Notes: generated from the letters alone by a model not told the origin. 20,556 bases of DNA from an uncultured Oscillibacter sp. (GCA_947245315.1 CAMXNV010000011.1:1-20556), one strand, 5' to 3'. Shown: positions 13,550-20,016, counted from the stretch's first letter. Numbers and translations: made by a program.

Positions 13550-14752
13550 ATGAAGAAGTTGTTTGCAATTCTGCTGACTTTGGCGATGGTCCTGTCCCTG
13601 GCCGCCTGCGGAGGCGGAGACTCCGGCAAGACCGACGCCCCCGCCGACGGCGGCAGCCAGCAGCAGGAGCCCGCGCAGACCCCCGCCGACGAAGGCGGAG
13701 ACGAGGGCGGCGCCGAGGGCGGAGCCGACATCCGGGTCGCCATGATTACGGACTACGGAGACATCACGGACCAGTCCTTTAACCAGACCACCTATGAGGC
13801 CAGCAAGGCCTGGTGCGAGGCCAACGGCGTGGACTTCACCTACTACAAGCCCGCCGGAGACTCCACGGCGGAGCGGGTGGCCATGGTGGAAAAGGCGGCG
13901 GACGAGGACTATAATGTCATCGTTATGCCGGGCTTTGCCTTTGCCGAGACCATCAAGGAATGCGCGGACGCCTATCCCGAGATCAGCTTCATTGCCCTGG
14001 ACGTGGCCGAGGGCGACGTGGGAACCATCCCCAGCAATACCTACTGCGCCGTCTATAAGGAAGAGCTCTGCGGCTACATGGCCGGCGTCGCCGCTGTGAA
14101 GCTGGGCTACACCCACCTGGGCTACCTGGGCGGCATGGCCGTTCCCGCCGTGCAGCGCTTTGGCTACGGCTTCATCCAGGGCGTGGACGCCGCCGCCGGT
14201 GAGCTGGGCCTGAGCGACGTGGTTGTGGAATACGTCTACGGCAACCAGTTCTTCGGAGACCCCGACATCACCGCCTACGCAGACAACTGGTATCAGAACC
14301 TGGGCGTTCAGGCGGTCTTCGCCTGCGGCGGCGGCATCTGCACCTCCGCCGGTGAGGCGGCCGCCAAGGTCCCGGGCACCAAGGTCATCGGCGTGGACGT
14401 GGACCAGAGCTTCACGCTGGACGCCGCCTATGGCGAGGGCGTGACCCTGACCTCCGCCATGAAGGGCCTGGCCGCCACGGTCAGCCACATGCTGGACGAG
14501 GTGGCCGCGGGCAACTTCGCCAACTACGGCGGCAAGGCCGAGGCCCTGGGCCTGGTCTCCGGCGACGATCCCGAGGCCAACTATGTCCTCATCCCCATGG
14601 AGACCACCCAGTGGGGCGACGGCTTCACGCAGGACGACTACAAGGCCCTGGTGAAGGATATGTTTGACGGAAAGATCACGGTCTCCGACGACATCTCCGC
14701 CATGCCGGAAACCTCCAATATTCAGGTCAACGACCTGGGGAACATCAAGTAA
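13550..14752 (+). CDS. BMP/PnrA-type substrate-binding lipoprotein
   Basis: This 400-residue lipoprotein has a signal peptide with lipobox LAAC (Cys20) and a Gly/Asp/Gln/Pro-rich linker to about residue 60. It then has a two-lobed periplasmic-binding-protein fold of the BMP (Med/PnrA) family: VAMITDYGDITDQSFNQTTYE, FIALDVAEGD, GYMAGVAAVKLGYTHLGYLGGMAVPAVQRFGYGFIQGV, and FACGGGICTSAGEAA with IGVDVDQS. Family members bind nucleosides, often purine nucleosides, for an ABC importer, which fits its position behind deoC-deoD. No ABC ATPase or permease follows; a strong terminator comes next, so the transporter must be encoded elsewhere or is shared. AGGAAGGT precedes the ATG. Confidence 0.9.
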   Translation: MKKLFAILLTLAMVLSLAACGGGDSGKTDAPADGGSQQQEPAQTPADEGGDEGGAEGGADIRVAMITDYGDITDQSFNQTTYEASKAWCEANGVDFTYYKPAGDSTAERVAMVEKAADEDYNVIVMPGFAFAETIKECADAYPEISFIALDVAEGDVGTIPSNTYCAVYKEELCGYMAGVAAVKLGYTHLGYLGGMAVPAVQRFGYGFIQGVDAAAGELGLSDVVVEYVYGNQFFGDPDITAYADNWYQNLGVQAVFACGGGICTSAGEAAAKVPGTKVIGVDVDQSFTLDAAYGEGVTLTSAMKGLAATVSHMLDEVAAGNFANYGGKAEALGLVSGDDPEANYVLIPMETTQWGDGFTQDDYKALVKDMFDGKITVSDDISAMPETSNIQVNDLGNIK

Positions 14753-14770
14753 GAAATCCCCTCAGACGCG

Positions 14771-14803
14771 GCGGGGACGGGAGAAATCCCGTCCCCGCTT
14801 TTT
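14771..14803 (+). terminator. Terminator after the BMP gene
   Basis: GCGGGGACGGGA-GAAA-TCCCGTCCCCGC is a perfect 12-bp stem with a GAAA loop followed by TTTTTC. Confidence 0.95.
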
Positions 14804-14804
14804 C

Positions 14805-14833
14805 TTGCCTTTTTTCCGCGTTTGTGGTATACT
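14805..14833 (+). promoter_or_regulatory. Promoter for the TSCPD-domain gene
   Basis: TTGCCT (14805-14810), a 17-bp spacer, and TATACT (14828-14833) with TGG before it. The -35 box begins right behind the T run of the preceding terminator. Confidence 0.75.
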
Positions 14834-14884
14834 ACATAAGATCATATTCCCGCCGGACCGGCGGTCAGAAAAGGAGATATGACT

Positions 14885-15142
14885 ATGAAAACTTACACAT
14901 TCAAGCCCCACGGCGTCTGTTCTCAGGAAATGCAGGTAGACCTGGACGATCAGAACGTCATCCAGGAGTTCCGCGTCGTCGCCGGGTGCCACGGCAACCT
15001 CCAGGGCATCGCCGCCCTGGTCAAGGGCATGCCCGCCGAGGAGGCCATCCGCCGCCTGAAGGGCATCAACTGCAAAACCAAGGGCACCTCCTGCCCCGAC
15101 CAGCTGGCCCGCGGACTGGAGCAGGCGCTGAGCCAGAACTGA
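14885..15142 (+). CDS. TSCPD domain protein (TIGR03905-like, 85 aa)
   Basis: This small soluble protein begins MKTYTFKPHGVCSQEM and contains VVAGCHGNLQGIAALVKGM and the signature TSCPDQLARGLEQAL (TSCPD at 68-72). Cys12, Cys35, Cys63 and Cys70 are potential metal ligands. The TSCPD domain also occurs at the C-terminus of some ribonucleotide reductases; stand-alone forms have no assigned role. Two in-frame ATGs exist (14879 and 14885); AGGAG at 14872-14876 is 2 bp from the first and 8 bp from the second, so 14885 is chosen. The glycosyltransferase gene follows after 17 bp in the same transcript. Confidence 0.87.
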   Translation: MKTYTFKPHGVCSQEMQVDLDDQNVIQEFRVVAGCHGNLQGIAALVKGMPAEEAIRRLKGINCKTKGTSCPDQLARGLEQALSQN

Positions 15143-15159
15143 AGGGACCGGCGCGCAGG

Positions 15160-16293
15160 ATGAAAATCGTCTTGGTAATCGACCAATTTGACGACGCCAA
15201 CAACGGCACCACCATCAGCGCCCGCCGCTTTGCCTCCGCCCTCAAGGAGCACGGGAACGAGGTCCGGGTCATCGCCACCGGGAAGCCCACGGACTACAAG
15301 TACGCCGTCCGGCAGATGCGCTTCCTCCCCATTGTGGAGCACCTGATTACCAGCCAGGGCATGCGCCTGGCCATCCCCAACAAGCACGTCTTCGAGAAGG
15401 CGGCGGCCTGGGCGGACGTGGTGCATTTCATGATGCCCTCCCCCCTGGCCATCATGGGCCTCAAGCACGTGGAGCGCCTGGGCATCCCCCACACGGCGGC
15501 CTTCCACTGCCAGCCCGAGAACATCACCTTCACCCTCCACCTGGGGAACAGCAAGCGGGTGAACGATTTCGTCTATACCAAGTTCCGGGACACCTTCTTC
15601 AATCGCTTCACCCACATCCACTGCCCCAGCAACATGATCGCGAACCAGCTCCGGGAGCACGGGTACACCGCCCGGCTGCACGTGATCTCCAACGGCATCA
15701 GCCCCCAGTACGCCTACGGCCGCAGTCCCCAGGAGGACTGGATGCGGGGGAAGTTCAACGTGCTGATGGTGGGCCGCTACGCCGGGGAGAAGCGCCAGGA
15801 CGTCCTCATCGACGCCTGTGCCCTGTGCCGCCACAAGGAGGACATCCAGGTCATCCTGGCGGGCAAGGGGCCCCTGGAGGGGAAGTACCGCCGCCTGGCG
15901 GAGAAGCTCCCCAACCCCATTGTCATGGATTTCTACGAGCCCAGCCGCCTCCTGGAGATTCTCCACATGGCGGACCTGTACGTCCACACCTCCGACGCGG
16001 AGATCGAGGCCATGAGCTGCATGGAGGCGTTCGCCTGCGGCCTGGTGCCCGTCATCGCGGACTCCCCCCGGTCCGCCACGCCCCAGTTCGCCCTGGACGG
16101 GCGGAGCCTGTTCCCCGCCGGGGACGCCGCCGCCCTGGCGGAGAAGATCGACTGGTGGTTCGAGCACCCGGAGGAGCGGGAGGAGATGGGCAGGCGCTAC
16201 GCGGAGCACGCGAAGCAGTACGCCCTGGACCGCTCCATCGAGATGACCGAGGAGATGTTCCGCACGGCCATCCGGGAGCAAAGGGGCTCTTAA
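15160..16293 (+). CDS. Family 4 glycosyltransferase
   Basis: This 377-residue GT-B fold enzyme transfers a sugar from a nucleotide donor. The N-terminal acceptor lobe starts MKIVLVIDQFDDANNGTTIS. The C-terminal donor lobe shows VGRYAGEKRQD (Arg206, Lys211 contacting phosphate), VILAGKGPLEGKY, and the E-x7-E motif Glu281-Glu289 in SDAEIEAMSCMEAFACG. It resembles diacylglycerol glucosyltransferase-like GT4 proteins of Firmicutes, so glycolipid or cell-surface glycan synthesis is plausible, but the acceptor cannot be read from sequence. No membrane helix is seen; membrane-surface association is typical. The ribosome binding site is weak (AAGGGA, 12 bp upstream), so translation may depend on the upstream TSCPD gene. 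Confidence 0.9.
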   Translation: MKIVLVIDQFDDANNGTTISARRFASALKEHGNEVRVIATGKPTDYKYAVRQMRFLPIVEHLITSQGMRLAIPNKHVFEKAAAWADVVHFMMPSPLAIMGLKHVERLGIPHTAAFHCQPENITFTLHLGNSKRVNDFVYTKFRDTFFNRFTHIHCPSNMIANQLREHGYTARLHVISNGISPQYAYGRSPQEDWMRGKFNVLMVGRYAGEKRQDVLIDACALCRHKEDIQVILAGKGPLEGKYRRLAEKLPNPIVMDFYEPSRLLEILHMADLYVHTSDAEIEAMSCMEAFACGLVPVIADSPRSATPQFALDGRSLFPAGDAAALAEKIDWWFEHPEEREEMGRRYAEHAKQYALDRSIEMTEEMFRTAIREQRGS

Positions 16294-16305
16294 AAAACGC
16301 CGGAG

Positions 16306-16330
16306 ACCCCGCCCCCCGGGCGGGGTTTTT
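16306..16330 (+). terminator. Terminator after the glycosyltransferase
   Basis: ACCCCGCCC-CCC-GGGCGGGGT followed by TTTT. A 9-bp GC-rich stem, 12 bp after the stop codon. Confidence 0.88.
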
Positions 16331-16358
16331 CACTACCCGGCATCCGAAAGGAGCGCCT

Positions 16359-16709
16359 ATGGAAAACAGCAAGGTCTTCGCCATGAAGCTCTCAAAGGTC
16401 TACCCGCTGCTGGTGCAGAAGGCCCAAAGGAAGGGGCGCACCCAGGAGGAGGTGGACCAGGTGATCCGCTGGCTGACGGGCTACACCCAGGAGACCCTGG
16501 AGCGCCAGCTGGAGCGGGATCCGGATTATGGGACCTTTTTCCGGGAGGCCCCTTGCATTCACCCCAAGGCCGCCCAAATCACCGGAACCGTCTGCGGCGT
16601 CCGGGTGGAGTCCATCCAGGACCCCCTGATGCGGAACATCCGCTATCTGGACAAGCTGGTCGACGAGCTGGCCAAGGGCCGTCCCATGGAGAAAATTCTC
16701 CGGGAGTAG
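16359..16709 (+). CDS. DUF2200 family protein (116 aa)
   Basis: A small soluble protein. The pattern FAMKLSKVYPLLVQKAQRKGRTQEEVDQVI followed by RWLTGYTQ, and ITGTVCGVRVESIQDPLMRNIRYLDKLVDELAKGRPMEKILR, fits the DUF2200 family as I recall it. The family has no established function. AAAGGAG (16347-16353) is 5 bp before the ATG. No promoter is evident in the 28 bp after the preceding terminator, so it may rely on read-through or on a promoter within the hairpin region. A terminator follows at 16741. Confidence 0.87.
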   Translation: MENSKVFAMKLSKVYPLLVQKAQRKGRTQEEVDQVIRWLTGYTQETLERQLERDPDYGTFFREAPCIHPKAAQITGTVCGVRVESIQDPLMRNIRYLDKLVDELAKGRPMEKILRE

Positions 16710-16740
16710 GTCTCCTTCCGGCTTCACGGCATTTTAAAAG

Positions 16741-16764
16741 GAACCCCTCCGGGGGTTCTTTTTT
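16741..16764 (+). terminator. Terminator after the DUF2200 gene
   Basis: GAACCCC-TCCG-GGGGTTC followed by TTTTTT. Confidence 0.9.
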
Positions 16765-16888
16765 ATTATGGAAAAGCGGGAAAACGGCCCGCCGGTTCGA
16801 AAACATGCGCTCTCTCCCTCAAGGCCGTCCAGTCACCATCTTCCTGCTTTTCACGTATGCTGAACCAGCAACAAAGGAGGAATGCACC

Positions 16889-17329
16889 ATGGCATATTCC
16901 GACCGGGAGCTGCTGGCGCGCCTGATCGAGTGCGAGGCGGGCGGCGAGGGGGAGAACGGCATGAAGGCCGTGGCGGGAGTGGTAATGAACCGGGTTCACG
17001 CCCGGGGCGGCGAGTATGCCCGGATCGGCCAGGGCAGCATTCGCAACATTATTTTCCAGCCCTATCAGTTCGTCTGCGCCAGCGAGACGGAAGGGGGCGC
17101 TTATAACCCCCAGAACATATTCAACATGCGGCCTGAACAAATTCACTACGATATCGCCGACTGGGCCATCGCCGGAAACCGCCTGCCGGACGTGGCGGAG
17201 TCGCTGTGGTTCTACAACCCGTTCAGCCCTGACTGCCGGCGCTTTTTCCCAACCGGCGTGGGCTATTGGCAAACCCGCATTGGAGACCATTGCTTTTATA
17301 ATCCAACGGATGCATATTACAAGACTTGA
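16889..17329 (+). CDS. cwlJ: Spore cortex-lytic cell wall hydrolase, CwlJ/SleB family
   Basis: This 146-residue hydrolase degrades spore cortex peptidoglycan during germination. It fits the CwlJ/SleB hydrolase_2 domain: RLIECEAGGEGENGMKAVAGVVMNRV at residues 11-36, where Glu16 is the likely catalytic acid, then FQPYQFVCAS and the LWFYNP motif. It has no signal peptide and no peptidoglycan-binding domain, which fits CwlJ (about 142 residues, coat-associated) rather than SleB. AAAGGAGG lies 8 bp before the ATG. A gerQ-like gene follows after 11 bp, and GerQ is known to be needed for CwlJ to assemble in Bacillus spores, which supports the assignment. Expression would be sporulation-specific in the mother cell; no sigma-E or sigma-K promoter could be identified securely. 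Confidence 0.9.
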   Translation: MAYSDRELLARLIECEAGGEGENGMKAVAGVVMNRVHARGGEYARIGQGSIRNIIFQPYQFVCASETEGGAYNPQNIFNMRPEQIHYDIADWAIAGNRLPDVAESLWFYNPFSPDCRRFFPTGVGYWQTRIGDHCFYNPTDAYYKT

Positions 17330-17340
17330 GAGGTGTCATC

Positions 17341-18126
17341 ATGCCCAACATGCAGTACACGGCCCGTCCCCTGACGGACTGGTCCACTGAAATCAGCGCG
17401 CCCCAGGCCTCCGCCCAGGCGCATACCACCACGTCCACCACCACAACCACGACCTCCTCCGCCTCGGCGGCAGGCCATGGAGGCGCCGCCCCGATGACCA
17501 CGACCACCACCACCGGAACTGCCAGCGCGGCCCAGGCCGCCCAGCCCTCCTGCTCCGCCCCTGGGGCTCAACAGCAGCCGCAGTCCTACCCGACCCCCAT
17601 GGCCCAGCAGCCGCAGACCGCCCCCATGATGCAGCAGCCGCAGACCGCTCCCATGATGCAGCAGCCGCAGTCCTACCCAGCCTCCCCGGACCGGCAGCCC
17701 GCCGCCGCTCCAGCGCCCTCCTCCGGCCTCCCCGCCGTGGCGCGAAACGAGTTCCATGGCGCCTCCGGGACGCTGGACCTGGAAACCCACCAGCCCATTG
17801 AGGTCATCGACGCCCCCACCAGCATGAACGAGGCCTTCCTGGGCTCCATGAAGGCCATGCTCCTGCGGAACCGGGGGAGCTTTGTCACGGCCACCTTCCT
17901 CATCGGCACCCAGGGCACCACCACCTGGGAGGGCATCCTCCACGACGTGGGGAACGACCACATCATCATCTTCCAGCCGGGCCGCCAGCGCTACATCGCC
18001 TGTGATATCTACGCGCTGAAATATATCGAGTTCTACGACACCCGGGAGCGGGACGCCTGTGCCCAGCTCCTCCGGCAGAGCGGGCGGAACAGCGCCATGG
18101 ACCAGGGGACGAACAATTTCTATTAA
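17341..18126 (+). CDS. gerQ: Spore coat protein GerQ with long low-complexity N-terminus
   Basis: This 261-residue protein has two parts. The C-terminal part (about 172-240) matches the GerQ/YwdL family: EAFLGSMKAMLLRNRGSFVTATF, WEGILHDVGNDHIIIFQPG and RYIACDIYALKYIEFYD. In Bacillus GerQ localises CwlJ in the spore coat. The N-terminal part (about 25-140) is low-complexity: Thr runs at about 30-40 and 54-59, then Gln/Pro/Met repeats. It contains no lysine before the GerQ domain, unlike Bacillus GerQ, which is cross-linked by transglutaminase through N-terminal lysines. GAGAGGTG lies 5 bp before the ATG at 17341. It forms a two-gene operon with cwlJ and ends at a strong terminator. Confidence 0.88.
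   Translation: MPNMQYTARPLTDWSTEISAPQASAQAHTTTSTTTTTTSSASAAGHGGAAPMTTTTTTGTASAAQAAQPSCSAPGAQQQPQSYPTPMAQQPQTAPMMQQPQTAPMMQQPQSYPASPDRQPAAAPAPSSGLPAVARNEFHGASGTLDLETHQPIEVIDAPTSMNEAFLGSMKAMLLRNRGSFVTATFLIGTQGTTTWEGILHDVGNDHIIIFQPGRQRYIACDIYALKYIEFYDTRERDACAQLLRQSGRNSAMDQGTNNFY
17605..17670 (+). repeat. 27-bp tandem repeat inside gerQ
   Basis: Two 27-bp units (17605-17631 and 17632-17658, one base different) plus a 12-bp partial unit encode QQPQTAPMM repeats. A related half unit lies just upstream. Such repeats can vary in copy number between strains. Confidence 0.85.
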
Positions 18127-18133
18127 AGGACGC

Positions 18134-18166
18134 AAAAAAGCGGAGACCTTCCGGTCTCCGCTTTTT
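18134..18166. terminator. Bidirectional terminator between gerQ and the rpsI locus
   Basis: AAAAAGCGGAGACC-TTCC-GGTCTCCGCTTTTT is a perfect 14-bp stem with A and T tracts on both sides. On the minus strand it lies beyond the orphan rpsI end, where the native rpsI terminator would be expected. Confidence 0.93.
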
Positions 18167-18183
18167 GAAGCGAAAGGGAATAA

Positions 18184-18240
18184 TCAGCGCTTGCTGAACT
18201 GAGGCGCGCGCCGGGCGGCCTTGAGGCCGTGCTTCTTGCG
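18184..18240 (-). pseudogene. rpsI: Orphan second copy of the rpsI 3' end
   Basis: On the minus strand this 57-bp stretch reads RKKHGLKAARRAPQFSKR and stop, the same 19 codons as the end of intact rpsI (18414-18470), with Tyr replaced by His. The two copies align without gaps at a distance of exactly 230 bp and differ at 9 bases, 8 of them synonymous. The last 21 bases are identical. Homology stops sharply at 18240. The codons here (AAG, CAC, GGC, CTC, CGC, GCG) are GC-ending like the rest of the chromosome, and the usual terminator follows 18 bp later. I interpret it as the former native end of rpsI, displaced from the gene. Confidence 0.88.
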
Positions 18241-18413
18241 CCTCCCCATTGGGGCATGCGCCCCAACGGGGGCCCCCAAGGGATTTGAAATGCTCGGCGG
18301 AAATAAATTCCGCCTCCGCAAATTCTGCGCTTCGCTCCGAATTTACGGCGCTGTTCGCGCCGCCCCATCCAAGATGGGGCCCCGAAGGAGCGCGGAGGGC
18401 ATGGGCAGATAAC
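18241..18413. other. 173-bp tandem hairpin array between the two rpsI ends
   Basis: Nearly the whole interval is built of adjacent inverted repeats: TTGGGGC/GCCCCAA (18249-18266), GGGGGCCCCC (18268-18277), GGCGGAA/TTCCGCC (18296-18314), AAATTC/GAATTT with inner GCG/CGC (18320-18344), CGGCGC/GCGCCG (18346-18362) and GCCCCATC/GATGGGGC (18362-18380). No reading frame looks coding. It would be transcribed as the 3' untranslated region of rplM-rpsI. A relic or minimal integrated element, or a structured RNA, are the main options. Confidence 0.75.
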
Positions 18414-18818
18414 TCAGCGCTTGCTGAACTGAGGAGCCCGACGGGCGGCTTTCAAACCGTATTTCTTGCGCTCCTTCATACGAGGATCACGGGTCAGGAA
18501 CCCGGCCTTCTTGAGGATGGGGCGGTTGTCCTCGCTGGCCAGCAGGAGGGCCCGGGCGATGCCGTGGCGCAGGGCGCCGGCCTGGCCGGTGACGCCGCCG
18601 CCGGAGACGGTGGCCACGATGTCCATTTTCCCGGTGTTGCCGGTGGCCTCCAGGGGCTGGCGGACCACCATCTTCAGGGTCTCCAGGCCGAAGTAATCAT
18701 CGATGTCCCGGCCGTTGATCGTGATGGAGCCGGTGCCGCTGGGGAACAGGTGAACGCGGGCGACGGAGGACTTCCGGCGGCCGGTGCCGTACAGATAGGG
18801 CTTCTTAGACTGATACAT
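18414..18818 (-). CDS. rpsI: 30S ribosomal protein S9 (uS9)
   Basis: This 134-residue protein of the small ribosomal subunit has a C-terminal tail that reaches the P-site tRNA. The family pattern is complete: YGTGRRKSSVARVHL, the GTGSITINGRDIDDYF core, SGGGVTGQAGALRHGIARALL, and the basic end RMKERKKYGLKAARRAPQFSKR. It follows rplM by 14 bp with AAGGAGGAGG as ribosome binding site, the usual L13-S9 operon. Odd point: up to the Thr codon about 26 codons from the stop nearly all codons end in G or C, while the final part uses CGT, GAT, CCT, AAA, GGT, TTG and GCT. A second, GC-styled copy of the last 19 codons lies 230 bp downstream, suggesting the gene end was exchanged while keeping the protein intact. 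Confidence 0.98.
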   Translation of the reverse strand: MYQSKKPYLYGTGRRKSSVARVHLFPSGTGSITINGRDIDDYFGLETLKMVVRQPLEATGNTGKMDIVATVSGGGVTGQAGALRHGIARALLLASEDNRPILKKAGFLTRDPRMKERKKYGLKAARRAPQFSKR

Positions 18819-18832
18819 ACGCTTCCTCCTCC

Positions 18833-19264
18833 TTATTCGGCGTCCAGGGCGATGGGCTTCTGAGCCTGCTGCTTATGCTCGGCGCCGGCGTAGATGTGCA
18901 GGCGTTTCAGGGAATCCTTGGCCACGGTGTTCTTGGGCATCATGCCCCGGACCGCCACACGCATGGCCACCTCGGGCTTCTCCTGCATCAGGATGCGATA
19001 GGGGGTCTCCTTGAGGCCGCCCACCCAGCCGGAGTGGGTGCGGTAGATCTTCTGATCGCCCTTTTTCCCGGTGAGGACGGCTTTTCCCGCGTTGATAATA
19101 ATCACATTATCTCCGCAGTCCGCATGGGGGGTGTAGGTGGTCTTATTTTTGCCGCGGAGCAGGTCGGCGGCCCGGACGGCGGTCTTGCCCAGGGGCTTCC
19201 CGGCGGCGTCCAGAATGTACCACTTGCGCTCAATGTTGGCTTTATTCGCCATAAAAGTGGACAT
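18833..19264 (-). CDS. rplM: 50S ribosomal protein L13 (uL13)
   Basis: This 143-residue protein of the large ribosomal subunit is an early assembly protein. The sequence shows RKWYILDAAGKPLGKTAVRAADLLRGK, YTPHADCGDNVIIINAGKAVLTGKK, YRTHSGWVGGLKE and VRGMMPKNTVAKDSLKRLHIYAGAEHKQQAQKP, which together define L13. The length matches the family (about 142-145). The start at 19264 has GGAGGAA upstream; the open frame before it covers the leader hairpins. It is the first gene of the rplM-rpsI operon, driven by a near-consensus promoter at 19342-19370. Confidence 0.98.
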   Translation of the reverse strand: MSTFMANKANIERKWYILDAAGKPLGKTAVRAADLLRGKNKTTYTPHADCGDNVIIINAGKAVLTGKKGDQKIYRTHSGWVGGLKETPYRILMQEKPEVAMRVAVRGMMPKNTVAKDSLKRLHIYAGAEHKQQAQKPIALDAE

Positions 19265-19335
19265 GGTCTTTCCTCCATCGATATAGTTTCTTTTGATTGC
19301 TTCAATCAAGCGAAGAGCTCCTTGCGGAGCAGCCA
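19265..19335 (-). promoter_or_regulatory. Leader of rplM with two hairpins
   Basis: The roughly 70-nt leader contains GCTCC-GCAA-GGAGC (19317-19330) and TTGATTG-AAG-CAATCAA (19293-19309) before the ribosome binding site. L13 leaders that bind L13 protein are known in Firmicutes; whether this one belongs to that family cannot be decided by eye. Confidence 0.4.
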
Positions 19336-19341
19336 AGGTTA

Positions 19342-19370
19342 TTTATACCATGCCGCCCGCCCCTTGTCAA
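19342..19370 (-). promoter_or_regulatory. Strong promoter of the rplM-rpsI operon
   Basis: On the minus strand a perfect TTGACA (19365-19370), a 17-bp spacer, and TATAAA (19342-19347) with TGG directly before it (extended -10). This fits a highly expressed ribosomal operon. Confidence 0.9.
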
Positions 19371-19500
19371 CCGGAATTTCTGCTCCGGTTTCATATGCTC
19401 GTATTTCCTATGATTTTCTATCCTATTCTTCAAAATGCTCGAATTCAATTTCGGATTCTTCGCCGCGGCCCGCCGGATTTCGCTCCGCCCGGGGAAAGGG

Positions 19501-19538
19501 CGGCGGCCCGGAGGGAGTTTCCCGCCTCCGGGCCGCCG
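19501..19538 (-). terminator. Terminator-like hairpin after the PEBP gene
   Basis: CGGCGGCCCGGAGG (19501-19514) pairs perfectly with 19525-19538 in a 14-bp GC stem. On the minus strand a short CCCTTT follows, so it probably ends the permease-PEBP transcript. Confidence 0.7.
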
Positions 19539-19554
19539 TCGAGGACGCCTGTTT

Positions 19555-20016
19555 TCAGGGGAATTGAGCCGTCAGGCTGCCCCGCTGTAGGATGTGGCCC
19601 TCCGCCGCCTGGAGGAAGTGCTTCTTCCGGGAGTTGGAGCTCAGGCCCAGGACGCAGTCCAGGGCGTAGACCGTCAGACGGTAGCGGTGGCTGGCAAAGG
19701 GGGGCGGCTTGGGCCCCGCGTAGCGGTGGACGCCGTAGGCGATGCCCTGGGTCACGCCGCTCTCCAGACGGTCCCGCTGGGGGATGCCCCCGGGGATGAC
19801 CTTCCGGGCGGGGAAGTTCCACATGACCCAGTGGGTAAAGTCCTTCACGGGGTGGCTCAGGTCCTCCAGGGTGACCGCCAGGGTCCTGGCCCGGGGGGAG
19901 AGGTTCTCCAGGACGATCTCCGGGGACAGGTCCTTCCCCCGGCCCGTGTTCTCCCGGGGGAAGCGCCCCCCGTCCTCCAGGCCGGGGCAGTGGAAGCGCA
20001 GAATCTCGATTTCCAT
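19555..20016 (-). CDS. YbhB/YbcL family Raf kinase inhibitor-like protein (PEBP)
   Basis: This 153-residue soluble protein of the phosphatidylethanolamine-binding protein family contains LSPEIVLENLSPRARTLAVTLEDLSHP, HWVMWNFPA, the GPKPPPFASHRYRLTVYALD signature, and a C-terminal helix ending GSLTAQFP. The usual first pocket residue pattern (D-x-D-H-P) is altered to LEDLSHP. Bacterial members have no firmly established ligand; they are named after the eukaryotic Raf kinase inhibitor. It begins 15 bp after the permease gene with a GAGAGGGGG site, so the two are probably one operon, though a functional link is not evident. Confidence 0.88.
   Translation of the reverse strand: MEIEILRFHCPGLEDGGRFPRENTGRGKDLSPEIVLENLSPRARTLAVTLEDLSHPVKDFTHWVMWNFPARKVIPGGIPQRDRLESGVTQGIAYGVHRYAGPKPPPFASHRYRLTVYALDCVLGLSSNSRKKHFLQAAEGHILQRGSLTAQFP

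Noticed and set aside
14950..16281. 443-codon open frame opposite the TSCPD and glycosyltransferase genes
   Set aside because: The plus-strand genes have complete family motifs; this frame has none and spans the border between them.
16846..16862. Sigma-E/K-like -10 (CGTATGCT) upstream of cwlJ
   Set aside because: The match to CATAnnnTA is poor and the -35 is not convincing, so it is not listed as a promoter.
18184..18470. 57-bp repeat as a target-site duplication of a transposon
   Set aside because: Transposition duplications are short and identical when formed; these copies are long, differ mostly at synonymous sites, and end exactly at the gene's stop codon.
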